Of a DNA stretch of 64,000 nt, positions 1 to 10,325 are shown piece after piece. A program made the translations under genes and the position numbers. How positions within the stretch are numbered: the first letter of the stretch is position 1; every line of letters starts with the position of its first letter. The notes beneath the pieces are model-generated. The model did no database searches. It saw nothing but the letters and a program-made list of their open reading frames with translations, and had not been told where the DNA came from. The DNA lies in contig CABZCK010000001.1 in the NCBI GenBank assembly GCA_902524215.1, positions 62,001-126,000 on the forward strand, written 5' to 3'. Source of the DNA: an uncultured SAR116 cluster alpha proteobacterium. GTDB lineage: Bacteria; Pseudomonadota; Alphaproteobacteria; Puniceispirillales; Marisalimonadaceae.

Positions 1-109
1 TTGTTACTTCGTGTACTAAATGTCGATCAATATATATTAAAGATGTACCATCATCTTGTTCATTTATTAAATGAGATTGCCAAATTTTATCATACAGAGT
101 TTTAGACAC
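1..109 (-). CDS. leuC: 3-isopropylmalate dehydratase large subunit, N-terminal fragment (runs off window start)
   Basis: Minus-strand reading from GTG at 109 gives [36 protein letters not shown], matching the LeuC N-terminus (YDKxW..H.......[13 protein letters not shown]). Not in the supplied ORF track. Confidence 0.9.
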   Translation of the reverse strand, partial: MSKTLYDKIWQSHLINEQDDGTSLIYIDRHLVHEVT

Positions 110-126
110 TATTTAAACTCACTAAC

Positions 127-615
127 TTAATCTTTTTTATCTTCAGTTTTAATTTCAGGTTTTTTATCAACTACATTTTTAGATTTAGAAACTGTTTCAG
201 TAACTTTATCTTTTGATAACGATGCAATATCATTTTTTTCGTTAGTTTTTTTCTTAACTTCAATTTTTTCTACTATTCTAGCTGCTTTACCTCTTCTATC
301 TCTTAAGTAGTATAGTTTAGCTCTTCTTACTTTACCTTTTCTAACTAATGTAATAGAGGATATCTTCGGAGAAAATAAAGGGAAAACTCTTTCAACACCT
401 TCGCCATATGAAATTTTCCTAACTGTAAAACTTTTATTAATGCCCTTTCCACCACGCGCAATACAAACACCTTCAAAAGCTTGGATTCTTTCTCTAGTTC
501 CTTCAACGACTTTAACATCAACTTTTATTGTGTCCCCAGGATTGAAATCAGGCATTTGTTTGCCAGAGCTTAATTTTTCTAATTGTTCTTTTTCAATTTT
601 TTCAATGATATTCAT
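127..615 (-). CDS. rplS: 50S ribosomal protein L19 with charged C-terminal extension
   Basis: [31 protein letters not shown]...[18 protein letters not shown] is L19; next to trmD/rimM/rpsP. Confidence 0.97.
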   Translation of the reverse strand: MNIIEKIEKEQLEKLSSGKQMPDFNPGDTIKVDVKVVEGTRERIQAFEGVCIARGGKGINKSFTVRKISYGEGVERVFPLFSPKISSITLVRKGKVRRAKLYYLRDRRGKAARIVEKIEVKKKTNEKNDIASLSKDKVTETVSKSKNVVDKKPEIKTEDKKD

Positions 616-663
616 GGCTAAAACCTCTCGATGACAATTCTTAACAAAAAAACTTTAAAATAT

Positions 664-1350
664 CTACTTCAATTTTAAATATTTATTCCAAAGATCAGGT
701 CGTCTTTTCATTGTTATATCCTCAGATTGTTTTATTTTCCAGTTTTTTATTTTTTTATGATCTCCTGACAATAATACATCTGGTACTTTATAATTTTTCC
801 ATTCCCTTGGTTTAGTATAAAGGGGATATTCCAACAAATGATTTGTAAAAGTTTCTTCATTTAATGTCAGTGGATTTCCTAAAACATTTGGTAAACACCT
901 GACTACACTGTCAATAAGAACCATTGCTGCCAGATCTCCGCCTGACAATATATAATCACCAATACTAATTTCAATCATATTGTAATGTTTAATAACTCTT
1001 TCATCTACGCCCTCATATTTTCCACAAACTAGCGTCATTCCATCTGATTTTGATATGGAATTAGAGATTTGTGCATCTAATTTAACACCCCTTGGTGATA
1101 AATAGTAAATTGGAAAATCATTTGATTTTAAAGAAAGAAGAGCTCTGTCTATTACATCTGGTTTAATAACCATTCCTGGTCCACCACCAAATGGCGTATC
1201 ATCCACTCTATTATTTTTTTCTGAGAATAATTTTAAATCTGTTATGTTTAAATGCCATTTACCTTTTTTTCTTGCTTCACCCAATACAGAAGATCCTAGA
1301 GGACCTGGATATAAATCTGGAAATAATGTTAAAATATTAGCTGTCCACAT
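664..1350 (-). CDS. trmD: tRNA (guanine37-N1)-methyltransferase
   Basis: TLFPDLYPGPLGSSVLGEARKKG, DDTPFGGGPGMV, GDYILSGGDLAAM motifs. Confidence 0.97.
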   Translation of the reverse strand: MWTANILTLFPDLYPGPLGSSVLGEARKKGKWHLNITDLKLFSEKNNRVDDTPFGGGPGMVIKPDVIDRALLSLKSNDFPIYYLSPRGVKLDAQISNSISKSDGMTLVCGKYEGVDERVIKHYNMIEISIGDYILSGGDLAAMVLIDSVVRCLPNVLGNPLTLNEETFTNHLLEYPLYTKPREWKNYKVPDVLLSGDHKKIKNWKIKQSEDITMKRRPDLWNKYLKLK

Positions 1351-1352
1351 TT

Positions 1353-1859
1353 TTAATTTATTAATGTTTTAATAGAAGAAGATATAGTAATTAATCTTAA
1401 ATCTGGATCTATATTTATAATAAAATTTTTAGAAAAAGGTAGCATCTTTTCTTCATCACCATGTTTAACTCCGATTATTGGACCACCTCCAAAATCATAA
1501 AATTTAACTAATTTACCTAAACACAAACCAGATTCTAATTCTACAGTAAAACTAATTAAATCATTTAAATATATTTCATCTTTATCTGTTTCAGGTAATG
1601 ATGATCTACAAATAAAAATATCTGATTTAACAAAATTTTTAGCCTCTTCCATAGAAGCTATGCCAGCTAACTCGCAAATGAAAACGGATTTTTTATTAAA
1701 CTTTAATATTAAGGAACTAAAACTAATGTTATTAATCACATATTTATCAAAATTGAAAAGATCTTTTGGATTTTCTAAAAAACTTTTGACTTTTATATAA
1801 CCCTTAAGACCGTGAAGGCCCAAAATTGATCCCGCTAAAATAAAATTTTTTTTATTCAA
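1353..1859 (-). CDS. rimM: ribosome maturation factor RimM
   Basis: GSILGLHGLKGYIKVKSF N-terminus; conserved rpsP-rimM-trmD-rplS order. Confidence 0.93.
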   Translation of the reverse strand: MNKKNFILAGSILGLHGLKGYIKVKSFLENPKDLFNFDKYVINNISFSSLILKFNKKSVFICELAGIASMEEAKNFVKSDIFICRSSLPETDKDEIYLNDLISFTVELESGLCLGKLVKFYDFGGGPIIGVKHGDEEKMLPFSKNFIINIDPDLRLITISSSIKTLIN

Positions 1860-2419
1860 TCTTTACTGTGATTTTTTTCTTCTTCAGCTGGGGCTTCCGT
1901 CTTAGCTTCATCAGCAGGAGACTCAGTCTTAGCTTCTTCAGCTGGGGCTTCCGTCTTAGCTTCTTCCACAGGAGCCACGGTCTTAGCTTCATCAGCAGGA
2001 GACTCATTCTTAGTTTCTTCAGCTGGGGCTTCCGTCTTAGCTTCATCAGCAGGAGACTCAGTCTTAGCTTCTTCCACAGGAGCCACAGTCTTAGCTTCTT
2101 CCGCTTCTCTTTCTAAACGTTTTTTCCCTGGGGCGCTTTTTTTAGGCTGTTCATTAATAATTGGTTTATCAACTAACCCATCTTTAGAAATTAACTTGCT
2201 AACTCTTAATGTTGGCTTTGCACCTTTTGATATCCAATATTTTACTCTCTCAGCATCTATTACTAATCTCTGTTTATTATCATGATCTACCATTGGATTA
2301 TAAGACCCAATCTTTTCAACAAATTTACCATCTCTTGGAGATGTAGTTTCTGCTACTACGATCCTATAAAAGGGTTTCTTTTTAGCGCCGCCTCTTGATA
2401 ATCTTATTTTTAATGCCAT
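1856..2419 (-). CDS. rpsP: 30S ribosomal protein S16 with repetitive C-terminal tail
   Basis: MALKIRLSRGGAKKKPFYRIVVAETTSPRDGKFVEKIGSYNP is S16; tail of 9-aa repeats. Confidence 0.97.
   Translation of the reverse strand: MALKIRLSRGGAKKKPFYRIVVAETTSPRDGKFVEKIGSYNPMVDHDNKQRLVIDAERVKYWISKGAKPTLRVSKLISKDGLVDKPIINEQPKKSAPGKKRLEREAEEAKTVAPVEEAKTESPADEAKTEAPAEETKNESPADEAKTVAPVEEAKTEAPAEEAKTESPADEAKTEAPAEEEKNHSKD
1883..2098 (-). repeat. eight tandem 27-bp (9-aa, consensus EAKTEAPAE) coding repeats in the rpsP tail
   Basis: EAKTVAPVE/EAKTESPAD/EAKTEAPAE/ETKNESPAD/EAKTVAPVE/EAKTEAPAE/EAKTESPAD/EAKTEAPAE read directly. Confidence 0.95.
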
Positions 2420-2439
2420 TAAATTTCCTTTTCTATAAT

Positions 2440-3936
2440 TTATTTAATTCTTTTTGACGGCTTTCCAGAAAAACCTGGTAATCCCATTCCACTGAATTTG
2501 TTTGCGCCACCACCCATAGGTAACTTACCCATCATCTTTTGCATTTCCTCAATTGAACCAGGCATACCATTGGGCATGTTACTTTCAGAGTTTCCACCTA
2601 AACCCGAAAACATATTTTTTAGAGCTCCCATTCCTCCAACTTTTCCAACTTTTTTCATCATTCTAGCCATGTCTTGTTGTTGTTTTACCAATCTGTTAAC
2701 CTCGTGTACACTTGAACCAGAACCTGAAGCTATTCTTTTTCTTCTAGATGCATTTAACAAACCAACATTACTTCTTTCTTTTTTTGTCATTGAATAAATA
2801 ATAGCTTCTTGTTTTGCAATAACTTTGTCGTCAAAATTATGAGCTTCCATCTGTTTTTGTAACTTTCCTATACCTGGCAACATTGACATAACACCGCTTA
2901 GTCCACCTAACTTTTTAAGTTGACCAATTTGTTTTAACATATCATTCATATCAAATGAACCTTGAGACAATCTTTTCATCATCTCTTCTGCTTCTTCTTC
3001 AGCAATAGTTTCTTGGGCCTTTTCTACTAACGAAACAACGTCACCCATATCAAGAATTCTTCCAGCCGCTCTCTCTGGATGAAAGGTTTCTAAACCATCT
3101 AATTTCTCTGAAACACCAATGAATTTGATTGGTTTTCCAGTTATTGCTCTCATAGATAACGCTGCACCACCTCTAGCGTCACCATCAGTTCTAGATAAGA
3201 TAACCCCTGTAATATTTACGATTTCTGAAAATGCCTTTGCTGTGTTTACTGCATCTTGTCCAGTCATAGAATCCGCTACTAATAATGTTTCAGAGGGATT
3301 GGAAAGTTTAAAGATATTTTTTGCTTCCGTCATCATTATATTATCTAAAGTGGTTCTTCCTGCAGTGTCTAAAATTAACACATCAACACCTTGAACTTTT
3401 GAAGAAGCAAGGGCTCTTTTAGTAATACTTTCAGGACTTTCACCATCACTATCTGGCAAAACAAGGACCTCAGCCTGTTCACCTAACAATTTTAATTGTT
3501 CTCGAGCAGCTGGTCTGTAAATATCTAATGAGGCCAACATAACTTTCTTTTTTTCTTTACTTTTAAGATGAAGAGCTAATTTACCAGCAGTAGTTGTTTT
3601 ACCAGAACCTTGTAAGCCGACCAATAACATTACAACTGGGGGTGAGTGATTTATCTCCAGTGGAGAATTGGCTGTTCCTAATGCATCAATTAAAACATCA
3701 TTAACAATTTTAACGACTTGTTGACCTGGAGTTACTGATTTTAATACTTCTTGACCAACGGCCCTTTCTCTGACTTTTATTATAAAATCTTTAACAACTT
3801 CTAATGACACGTCTGCTTCTAAAAGAGCTAATCTTACGTCTTTTAAGGCTTCATCAACGTCTTTTTCTGTTAAAGCGCCTCTCTTTTTAAGAGCATTAAA
3901 AACATTACCCAGTTTATTTGTTAAATTTTCAAACAT
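2440..3936 (-). CDS. ffh: signal recognition particle protein
   Basis: GLQGSGKTTTAGKLA, DTAGRT, RTDGDARGGAALS, Met-rich M domain. Confidence 0.97.
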   Translation of the reverse strand: MFENLTNKLGNVFNALKKRGALTEKDVDEALKDVRLALLEADVSLEVVKDFIIKVRERAVGQEVLKSVTPGQQVVKIVNDVLIDALGTANSPLEINHSPPVVMLLVGLQGSGKTTTAGKLALHLKSKEKKKVMLASLDIYRPAAREQLKLLGEQAEVLVLPDSDGESPESITKRALASSKVQGVDVLILDTAGRTTLDNIMMTEAKNIFKLSNPSETLLVADSMTGQDAVNTAKAFSEIVNITGVILSRTDGDARGGAALSMRAITGKPIKFIGVSEKLDGLETFHPERAAGRILDMGDVVSLVEKAQETIAEEEAEEMMKRLSQGSFDMNDMLKQIGQLKKLGGLSGVMSMLPGIGKLQKQMEAHNFDDKVIAKQEAIIYSMTKKERSNVGLLNASRRKRIASGSGSSVHEVNRLVKQQQDMARMMKKVGKVGGMGALKNMFSGLGGNSESNMPNGMPGSIEEMQKMMGKLPMGGGANKFSGMGLPGFSGKPSKRIK

Positions 3937-4010
3937 ACTTAATTACTATTTAATTATCAGTTAAATATATTTTTTTAAGCTTATAGTCAAGGTAAACACG
4001 TATTTCGAAC

Positions 4011-4946
4011 TTATTCTAAATTTAAAAGTGCTTTAGAATAATCATCAGCCTTAAATATATCTAAATCATCAACTTTTTCGCCCACGCCTACTGCGAAAAT
4101 AGGAAGTTTAAATTGTTCAGCTAAAGAAATAATTACTCCTCCTTTTGCGCTTCCATCTAATTTTGTAATTATCATGCCAGTTAGCTGAATTTGTTCATGG
4201 AAGTTTTTTACCTGAGAATGAGCATTCTGCCCTACTGTACCATCTAATACTACTATTTTGTTATGAGGTGCATTTGGATTAAGTTTTGCTATAACACGAC
4301 AAATTTTTGATAGTTCGTCCATAAGTCCAGATTTATTTTGAAGTCGACCAGCTGTATCAACAATTAAATAATCAGCTTTTTCTTTAATAGAATATTCTAA
4401 TGCCTTAAAGGCTACTGAGGCAGCATCTGTACTATTAGTCCCTTTGAAAAATAATGATTTTGTTCTTGATGCCCATTTTTCTAATTGTTCAACAGCAGCA
4501 GCTCTAAAAGTATCACATGCAGCAATTACAACTTTTTTATTTTTTTCTTTAAGCATTGAAGCTATTTTTCCAGCAGTTGTTGTTTTACCAGATCCATTGA
4601 CACCAATTAAAAGAATGACTTGAGGTTTATCATTATTATCATTAAATAAACTTTGTTCAGAATTAATTAGAATTTTATTTAATTCATCCTTAACCACGTG
4701 AAGAATCATCTCTTTTGAAATATCTTTATTTTTTTGCGTTAATTCAAATTTATGATTCCTTAATTTATCAACTATTTTTACTGAGGCATTGACCCCCAAA
4801 TCTGATGATATTAATTGATCTTCAATTTCGGTTAATATACTCTCATTAAGCTTCTTTTTCCCTATTACAGAAGTGAATGCTTTTTCAACTTTTTGTGCAG
4901 ATTTTGAAAGCCCAGTTTTAAGTTTTTTAAACCAATTGAAAGCCAT
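4011..4946 (-). CDS. ftsY: SRP receptor FtsY
   Basis: GVNGSGKTTTAGKIA, DTFRAAAVEQL, DTAGRLQNK, TKLDGSAKGG. Confidence 0.97.
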   Translation of the reverse strand: MAFNWFKKLKTGLSKSAQKVEKAFTSVIGKKKLNESILTEIEDQLISSDLGVNASVKIVDKLRNHKFELTQKNKDISKEMILHVVKDELNKILINSEQSLFNDNNDKPQVILLIGVNGSGKTTTAGKIASMLKEKNKKVVIAACDTFRAAAVEQLEKWASRTKSLFFKGTNSTDAASVAFKALEYSIKEKADYLIVDTAGRLQNKSGLMDELSKICRVIAKLNPNAPHNKIVVLDGTVGQNAHSQVKNFHEQIQLTGMIITKLDGSAKGGVIISLAEQFKLPIFAVGVGEKVDDLDIFKADDYSKALLNLE

Positions 4947-4949
4947 AAA

Positions 4950-6215
4950 TTATAATAATATCCCTTTTAAATTATTATTATTTGAGGAAATTATTTTTGC
5001 TTCTACAAGAGATCCTGATGAAATATTTTCATCAAAATGAACTTTGGAAAAACAATCTGTATAACCTTTATTTCCTTCTTCAACTAATACTTTTTTTTGA
5101 CAATTGATCATTGATTTAAAGTATTTTATTTTATTCTTATAACCAAGATCTCTTATTTCTTTTGCTCTTTCAGTAACTACTTCACTTGATAGCATCTTCA
5201 TATTTGAAGCAGGTGTACCTTTTCGAGGAGAGAATGGAAAAACATGAACAAAATTTATGTTTGCTTCTTTTATTAAATTTAGAGTATTTCTATGAGCTCG
5301 CAAACTTTCAGTTGGAAATCCTGAAATGATATCTGCGCCAAAAGTAATGCCAGGTCTTCTTCTTCTAGCCTCATTAACTAAATTTATTACATCTCTATAA
5401 AGATGTCTTCTTTTCATTCTTTTTAAAATTAAATCATCACCATGTTGAATTGATAAATGAAGATGTGGCATCAATCTATGATCATGTTCTAGAACTTCCA
5501 TTAATTCATAGTCTATTTCAGCTGGATCTATAGAAGAGACCCTTAATCTAGGGAGAGTTTTATATTCATTTAGAATTTTTTTTACGATAAAGCCAAGTGA
5601 AAAACTTTCACCTAAGAATTCTTTACCCCAAGATGTTAAATCTACACCTGTAAGAACAATCTCTTTAAAATTATTATGTAGAGCTTCACTTACATTTTCC
5701 AAGATTTTTTCTGTACTTACAGACCTACTATTTCCTCTGCCATATGGTATTATACAAAATGTACAACGATGATCACAGCCATTTTGTATTTGCAAAAAAT
5801 ACCTTGAATTTTGTTTAGTTAAACCAGTAAAATCAGTTTTATCCTCTTTAACTAACATTATATCCGAGATGTTTAACTCGTTATTTTGATATGAAGCAAA
5901 ATCTTTCCAAAATTCTTTTTTAGTTTTTTCTAAGTTTCCGATTACATTTGACACTTCTTCCATTTCCAACCATTTATTGGGATCTATTTGTGCAGAACAA
6001 CCGGTTACAACAATTTTTGCATTTGGGTTTTCTTTTTTAATCTTTCTAATACTTTGTCTTGCTTTTCTTTCTGCTTCAGATGTAACAGCACAAGTGTTAA
6101 AAATAAAAACATTTTTATCAATTGAATGTTGTTTCAATTGTTGATCAATTAACTCTGATTCAAGATTATTCAGTCTACAACCAAAAGTTATTACTTTTTT
6201 TGATAATTCAGTCAT
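4950..6215 (-). CDS. mtaB: tRNA threonylcarbamoyladenosine methylthiotransferase (MtaB-type radical SAM)
   Basis: TFGCRLNNLESE, CAVTSEAERKARQ, radical SAM CDHRCTFCIIPYGRG. Confidence 0.9.
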   Translation of the reverse strand: MTELSKKVITFGCRLNNLESELIDQQLKQHSIDKNVFIFNTCAVTSEAERKARQSIRKIKKENPNAKIVVTGCSAQIDPNKWLEMEEVSNVIGNLEKTKKEFWKDFASYQNNELNISDIMLVKEDKTDFTGLTKQNSRYFLQIQNGCDHRCTFCIIPYGRGNSRSVSTEKILENVSEALHNNFKEIVLTGVDLTSWGKEFLGESFSLGFIVKKILNEYKTLPRLRVSSIDPAEIDYELMEVLEHDHRLMPHLHLSIQHGDDLILKRMKRRHLYRDVINLVNEARRRRPGITFGADIISGFPTESLRAHRNTLNLIKEANINFVHVFPFSPRKGTPASNMKMLSSEVVTERAKEIRDLGYKNKIKYFKSMINCQKKVLVEEGNKGYTDCFSKVHFDENISSGSLVEAKIISSNNNNLKGILL

Positions 6216-7026
6216 AATAAAAATTACCTTTAAAAACTAATTTAACTTCCCCTGACATAATAACATCTTCACTTTCAAGCCAATTGATAGTTAATTTACC
6301 ACCATCTAGGATTATATCATTTTTTCTCTGTGATAAGTTTTTCTGTTTAGCAGCCACAAGAGTTGCACAAGCCCCTGTTCCACAAGCTAAAGTGCTACCA
6401 GCACCTCTTTCCCATACTTTCATTCTGATTGTTTTATCTTTTAATATAGTGGCAAACTCAACGTTTATGCTTTCTGGAAAAATATCATTGCTTTGTATTC
6501 TCTTGCCAATGCTCTCAATATCAACTTTGTTTAGATCATTTTCATTTTCAAAAAAAATTACGCCATGAGGATTACCCATTGATACACAATATAGCTCAAA
6601 TTGATCAATTTTTATGATTTGTGATTCAATTTTTTTTGCGAGTGGTATTTTTGTCCATTCAAATGCAGGTTTTCCCATATTCACAAAACATTTTTTAGCT
6701 TGAATCCAGCAATCTAAACTACCAGAGATTGTTTTTATTGTAATTTTACTAGTATTTTTTTTATTCATTAAGTATAAGGCAACACATCTTACCCCATTTC
6801 CACATGCGCCTACCTCGGAACCATCATTATTGAATATAGTTATTTCAGCGTTATTGTAATCCTCACTCTCAATAATTAAAATTTGGTCACAACCGACACC
6901 AAAATTTCTTGAGCCAATTTTTTTTAATATTTCTTTGTTTTTAATATCAATAACATTTTCAATATTATTAATTATTACAAAATCATTTCCTAAGCCATGC
7001 ATTTTTATAAATTCAAAATATTTCAT
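6208..7026 (-). CDS. dapF: diaminopimelate epimerase (start taken at MKYFEFIKMHGLGNDF)
   Basis: MHGLGNDFV, NNDGSEVGACGNGVRC, ERGAGSTLACGTGACAT; the ORF-track start at 7074 lies inside xth, so the internal Met is preferred. Confidence 0.95.
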   Translation of the reverse strand: MKYFEFIKMHGLGNDFVIINNIENVIDIKNKEILKKIGSRNFGVGCDQILIIESEDYNNAEITIFNNDGSEVGACGNGVRCVALYLMNKKNTSKITIKTISGSLDCWIQAKKCFVNMGKPAFEWTKIPLAKKIESQIIKIDQFELYCVSMGNPHGVIFFENENDLNKVDIESIGKRIQSNDIFPESINVEFATILKDKTIRMKVWERGAGSTLACGTGACATLVAAKQKNLSQRKNDIILDGGKLTINWLESEDVIMSGEVKLVFKGNFYYD

Positions 7027-7808
7027 ATAGATAAATCTAAAATTAATGGAACGTGATCTGACGGCTTTTCCCAATCTCTAATTTCTTTACAACTTAAGAA
7101 CGATTTCAATTTAGAATCTAAATCTTTTGAAACCCAAATATGATCTAACCTTCTGCCCCTATTTGATTTTTTCCAATCTTTATTTCTATACGACCACCAT
7201 GAATATAACTTTTCATTCTTAGGAAAATATTTTCTTCCAACATCAATCCATTCAGACTCATTTATAAGTTTAATTAAAAGTTCTGTCTCAATTGGTGTAT
7301 GTGAAACAGTTTTCAATAACTGTTTATGAGACCAGACATCATTTTCAAATGGAGCAATATTTAAATCACCAACCAAAACAGTATTTTTGAGTTTAATCTG
7401 ATTAAAATATTTTATCATTTCTATCATAAAATTTATTTTATGATTAAATTTTTCATTAAGCTTAACATCAGGAACATCTCCCCCAGCAGGGACATAAAAA
7501 TTGTGTATTTTAATATTATTTTGTAAGGTTACGCAATTATGCCTAGTATCTTTATATCCGCACCAAAGTTCAAAACTTTGGTCTTTAATTGGCATTTTTG
7601 AGAAAATTGCAACACCGTTATATGACTTTTCTCCCCTTAAATTGTAATAACCCATACCAACATTTACAAATTCGTTGATTGGAAAAAATCTATCTTCAGT
7701 TTTTGTTTCCTGTAAGCATATAACGTCTATATTATAATCTTTTATAAAACGCAGTACATGAACAATTCTAAGCCTTACAGAATTTATATTCCAAGTCGCA
7801 ATTCTCAC
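7023..7808 (-). CDS. xth: exodeoxyribonuclease III
   Basis: TWNINSVRLR, CLQETKTED, GDLNIAP, RRLDHIWVS, SDHVPL. Confidence 0.94.
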   Translation of the reverse strand: MRIATWNINSVRLRIVHVLRFIKDYNIDVICLQETKTEDRFFPINEFVNVGMGYYNLRGEKSYNGVAIFSKMPIKDQSFELWCGYKDTRHNCVTLQNNIKIHNFYVPAGGDVPDVKLNEKFNHKINFMIEMIKYFNQIKLKNTVLVGDLNIAPFENDVWSHKQLLKTVSHTPIETELLIKLINESEWIDVGRKYFPKNEKLYSWWSYRNKDWKKSNRGRRLDHIWVSKDLDSKLKSFLSCKEIRDWEKPSDHVPLILDLSI

Positions 7809-8139
7809 TTATAATTCTCTTCGTTAAATATTCCCAAGTTATTGTTTTTTTTTGCTAACATTTGGATATAAATATTACTAAACTTTGAACAATAACATTA
7901 ACGAGAATATAAAGAAAATTAAGATCTAAAACAACTTTAATAATTTAAAATTTATTAAATAAGCAAACTTAATTAATCGTTGAAATTAAGTCGACACTTA
8001 AATATTAAAATCATGTAAATTTATTCTCAAATATTTTTGATAAATGCCGACCTATAAAACCTTTAAGTATGGTTTTTTTTAAAAGTTATATTAATATTGT
8101 AACTATAATCAAAATAAATTTTAGTTTTAGATGATTATT

Positions 8140-10128
8140 TTATTTTAAATTATCATGATTTCTTATGCCTTCAAGCTCTTTACTGAATTTTTGAGAAAAA
8201 TTTAATAAATAAGCTTCTTCTTTATTACAATCAATAATTGACTTTATCTGACTAAAAGATTTTTTAGAGCTATTTAACTTAGCTAGTAAAAAATTTTCAA
8301 AATTATCTATCTCACGCTTTCCAGAATTAATATCATAATTTAAATTTTTAAATTCTAAGTTAAATTGATCTTTTATAAAATTATTGATTTTTGGATTAAA
8401 TAAATCTCTTCTTTCTTTACCTTTTAAAATTCCTTTAAGGTAAGAGGATAAGGATAGAATTGCTTTTCCATCATCATTTGATGTACTTTTAAAACATGTA
8501 ATTGGATTTAATTGTTTATCTTTTGTTGATCTTAAGAATTTAAAATCTATTAAATTAGCATTATTGTCAGCAGAAATTAAAATATTTTTTTCATGGATAT
8601 CAGAGTGTTTTAATCCTAAATTTTTTAATGAACTCAAAATATTGTTCAACCAATTGTCAATGTCATCACTGGATAGAGATTCTTTGTTTTTGTACACAAA
8701 TAAATCTATTCTCTTACCTAATACAAAAGGTTCAATACAGAATATTAAATCTCCTTTAATTTCCACTTTAAGAGGTACATTTAGGAATTCTGATTTTACT
8801 GTAACACTTTTTAACAAAGATTCTGATAATGTATCTAATATTACTTTATAATTACTATGAAAAACTTTTAAAACGAAATTTAAATTAACATCATCTATTT
8901 TAACGGCAACTTGAAAAAAACCATAATCTAAAAAAGAATGAGACGTAAATATATTGTTAAATCTACTAAATGCTATACACTTTTTGTTTGATTTTAAATA
9001 TTGAGTGGCCATATTTCTTGCTAAATCAACCAGGTTCACATTTTTAATTTCTTTTAAAATATTTTTTTCTATTTCTGGATCGTAAAGTAAATCAACTTTA
9101 TCTAGTTTATTTCTTATGTAATTAACTATGTCTCTATCGAAATACATTTTACGATCAAGAGGTTCAGGTACTGAATAATTATTTTTTTTTAAAAATTTAA
9201 TGAGGTAGTAAACGGAATCTTTTTTATTTGAAAAGTCAATACCTAGTAATTGAGTGTATCCTAATTCTTTGATTATATCTATTATTAACAATTGTGCTTC
9301 CGGGGGGAAGTTACGCTTATGAAGAGTATAATGATACATCAATGAAAATAATAAATCTTCTTTATTTGGTCTAAAAACTTTTTTTTCAGTATCAAACACT
9401 TTATTTTTCAACATGTTTTCACACCATATAGGACAAAATATATTATGATGTACGTTTACAACATCAATAGGGCTCACAAGACTTTTAGGACCAAAAGTTA
9501 GAAATCTAAATCTTTCATGTTTTGCATCAAGGAGTTTTGAAAATTGTTTAGGTGTTTTTCTTGTCAAAACATCTATATCTCCTTTGCTGTAATCTCTTAG
9601 AATTAAATAATCATCTACATCATTAAGAAAGGAAAAAACTTCTTCATTACTATTTAATTTTTCATTAGTGTTTGTGATTTTACAATCAAAATTTCTGCCT
9701 AACAAAATTCTTAAATTACTCTTTGCTTCAATTTGATCGTTTGATGAATGCAACAAAAAAGGGTGTTCTAATAATTTTCTTAATTTTACTTTACAATTAG
9801 AAATTTTTACATTTGTAGTCGTATATCCAGTTCCAAATCTCCATATGTTTTCATACTTAGGATTTTCTTCATATAATATAAAAACAGTAAATGGACCGTA
9901 ACCAGACACACTGATTCTTTCTTGTGCTATATCAGGTGTTATATCATATATTTTGCAAATTTTATTTATGTATAACTTTTTTTCAATTTCTATTGGAAAC
10001 TCATCAAATGTAAGAAAATAATTTTTTAAAACAGATTTGATTTCAGTAATATGTTTTTGCGCATTAGGCCATACTACTAAAATATGATAATCTTGATTTT
10101 GAATTTGTTTTTTTAGGGGTTCTGACAT
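8140..10128 (-). CDS. uncharacterised two-domain protein: N-terminal nucleotidyltransferase-like region and C-terminal kinase-like region
   Basis: ILRDYSKGDIDVLT resembles a nucleotidyltransferase D-x-D segment; C-terminal LGLKHSDIHEKNILISADNNANLIDFKFLRS matches the HxDxxxxN...DF catalytic pattern of LPS/aminoglycoside-type kinases. Confidence 0.55.
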   Translation of the reverse strand: MSEPLKKQIQNQDYHILVVWPNAQKHITEIKSVLKNYFLTFDEFPIEIEKKLYINKICKIYDITPDIAQERISVSGYGPFTVFILYEENPKYENIWRFGTGYTTTNVKISNCKVKLRKLLEHPFLLHSSNDQIEAKSNLRILLGRNFDCKITNTNEKLNSNEEVFSFLNDVDDYLILRDYSKGDIDVLTRKTPKQFSKLLDAKHERFRFLTFGPKSLVSPIDVVNVHHNIFCPIWCENMLKNKVFDTEKKVFRPNKEDLLFSLMYHYTLHKRNFPPEAQLLIIDIIKELGYTQLLGIDFSNKKDSVYYLIKFLKKNNYSVPEPLDRKMYFDRDIVNYIRNKLDKVDLLYDPEIEKNILKEIKNVNLVDLARNMATQYLKSNKKCIAFSRFNNIFTSHSFLDYGFFQVAVKIDDVNLNFVLKVFHSNYKVILDTLSESLLKSVTVKSEFLNVPLKVEIKGDLIFCIEPFVLGKRIDLFVYKNKESLSSDDIDNWLNNILSSLKNLGLKHSDIHEKNILISADNNANLIDFKFLRSTKDKQLNPITCFKSTSNDDGKAILSLSSYLKGILKGKERRDLFNPKINNFIKDQFNLEFKNLNYDINSGKREIDNFENFLLAKLNSSKKSFSQIKSIIDCNKEEAYLLNFSQKFSKELEGIRNHDNLK

Positions 10129-10325
10129 ATTTTTAAGTTGTATATGTTAATACTATGATATTCTATTTTTATTCCTTAACACATGAGAATAATTATGTGA
10201 ATTAATTTTTAAATTAAGAAATGTTGTTCAAAGTTTAAGTATTTTAAATTCTATATAATATTGAATTGTATTGATTTAGTTAATTAATAAATATTATAAT
10301 CTTAAATAATTTAAGATTTAATACA

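Noticed and set aside
1868-2116. Repeat-rich + strand and -1 frame ORFs (LSFFSWGFRL..., KLRRKPQLKK...)
   Set aside because: Alternative frames of the rpsP 27-bp repeats; also not a CRISPR array because the units are coding and without unique spacers.
2498-3394. Plus-strand ORFs antisense to ffh
   Set aside because: Shadow ORFs of a well-supported gene, no recognisable protein.
7809-8139. 330-bp AT-rich gap with weak inverted repeats (e.g. ttaagt-cgac-acttaa)
   Set aside because: Stems are short and AT-only; not distinguishable from background at this composition.
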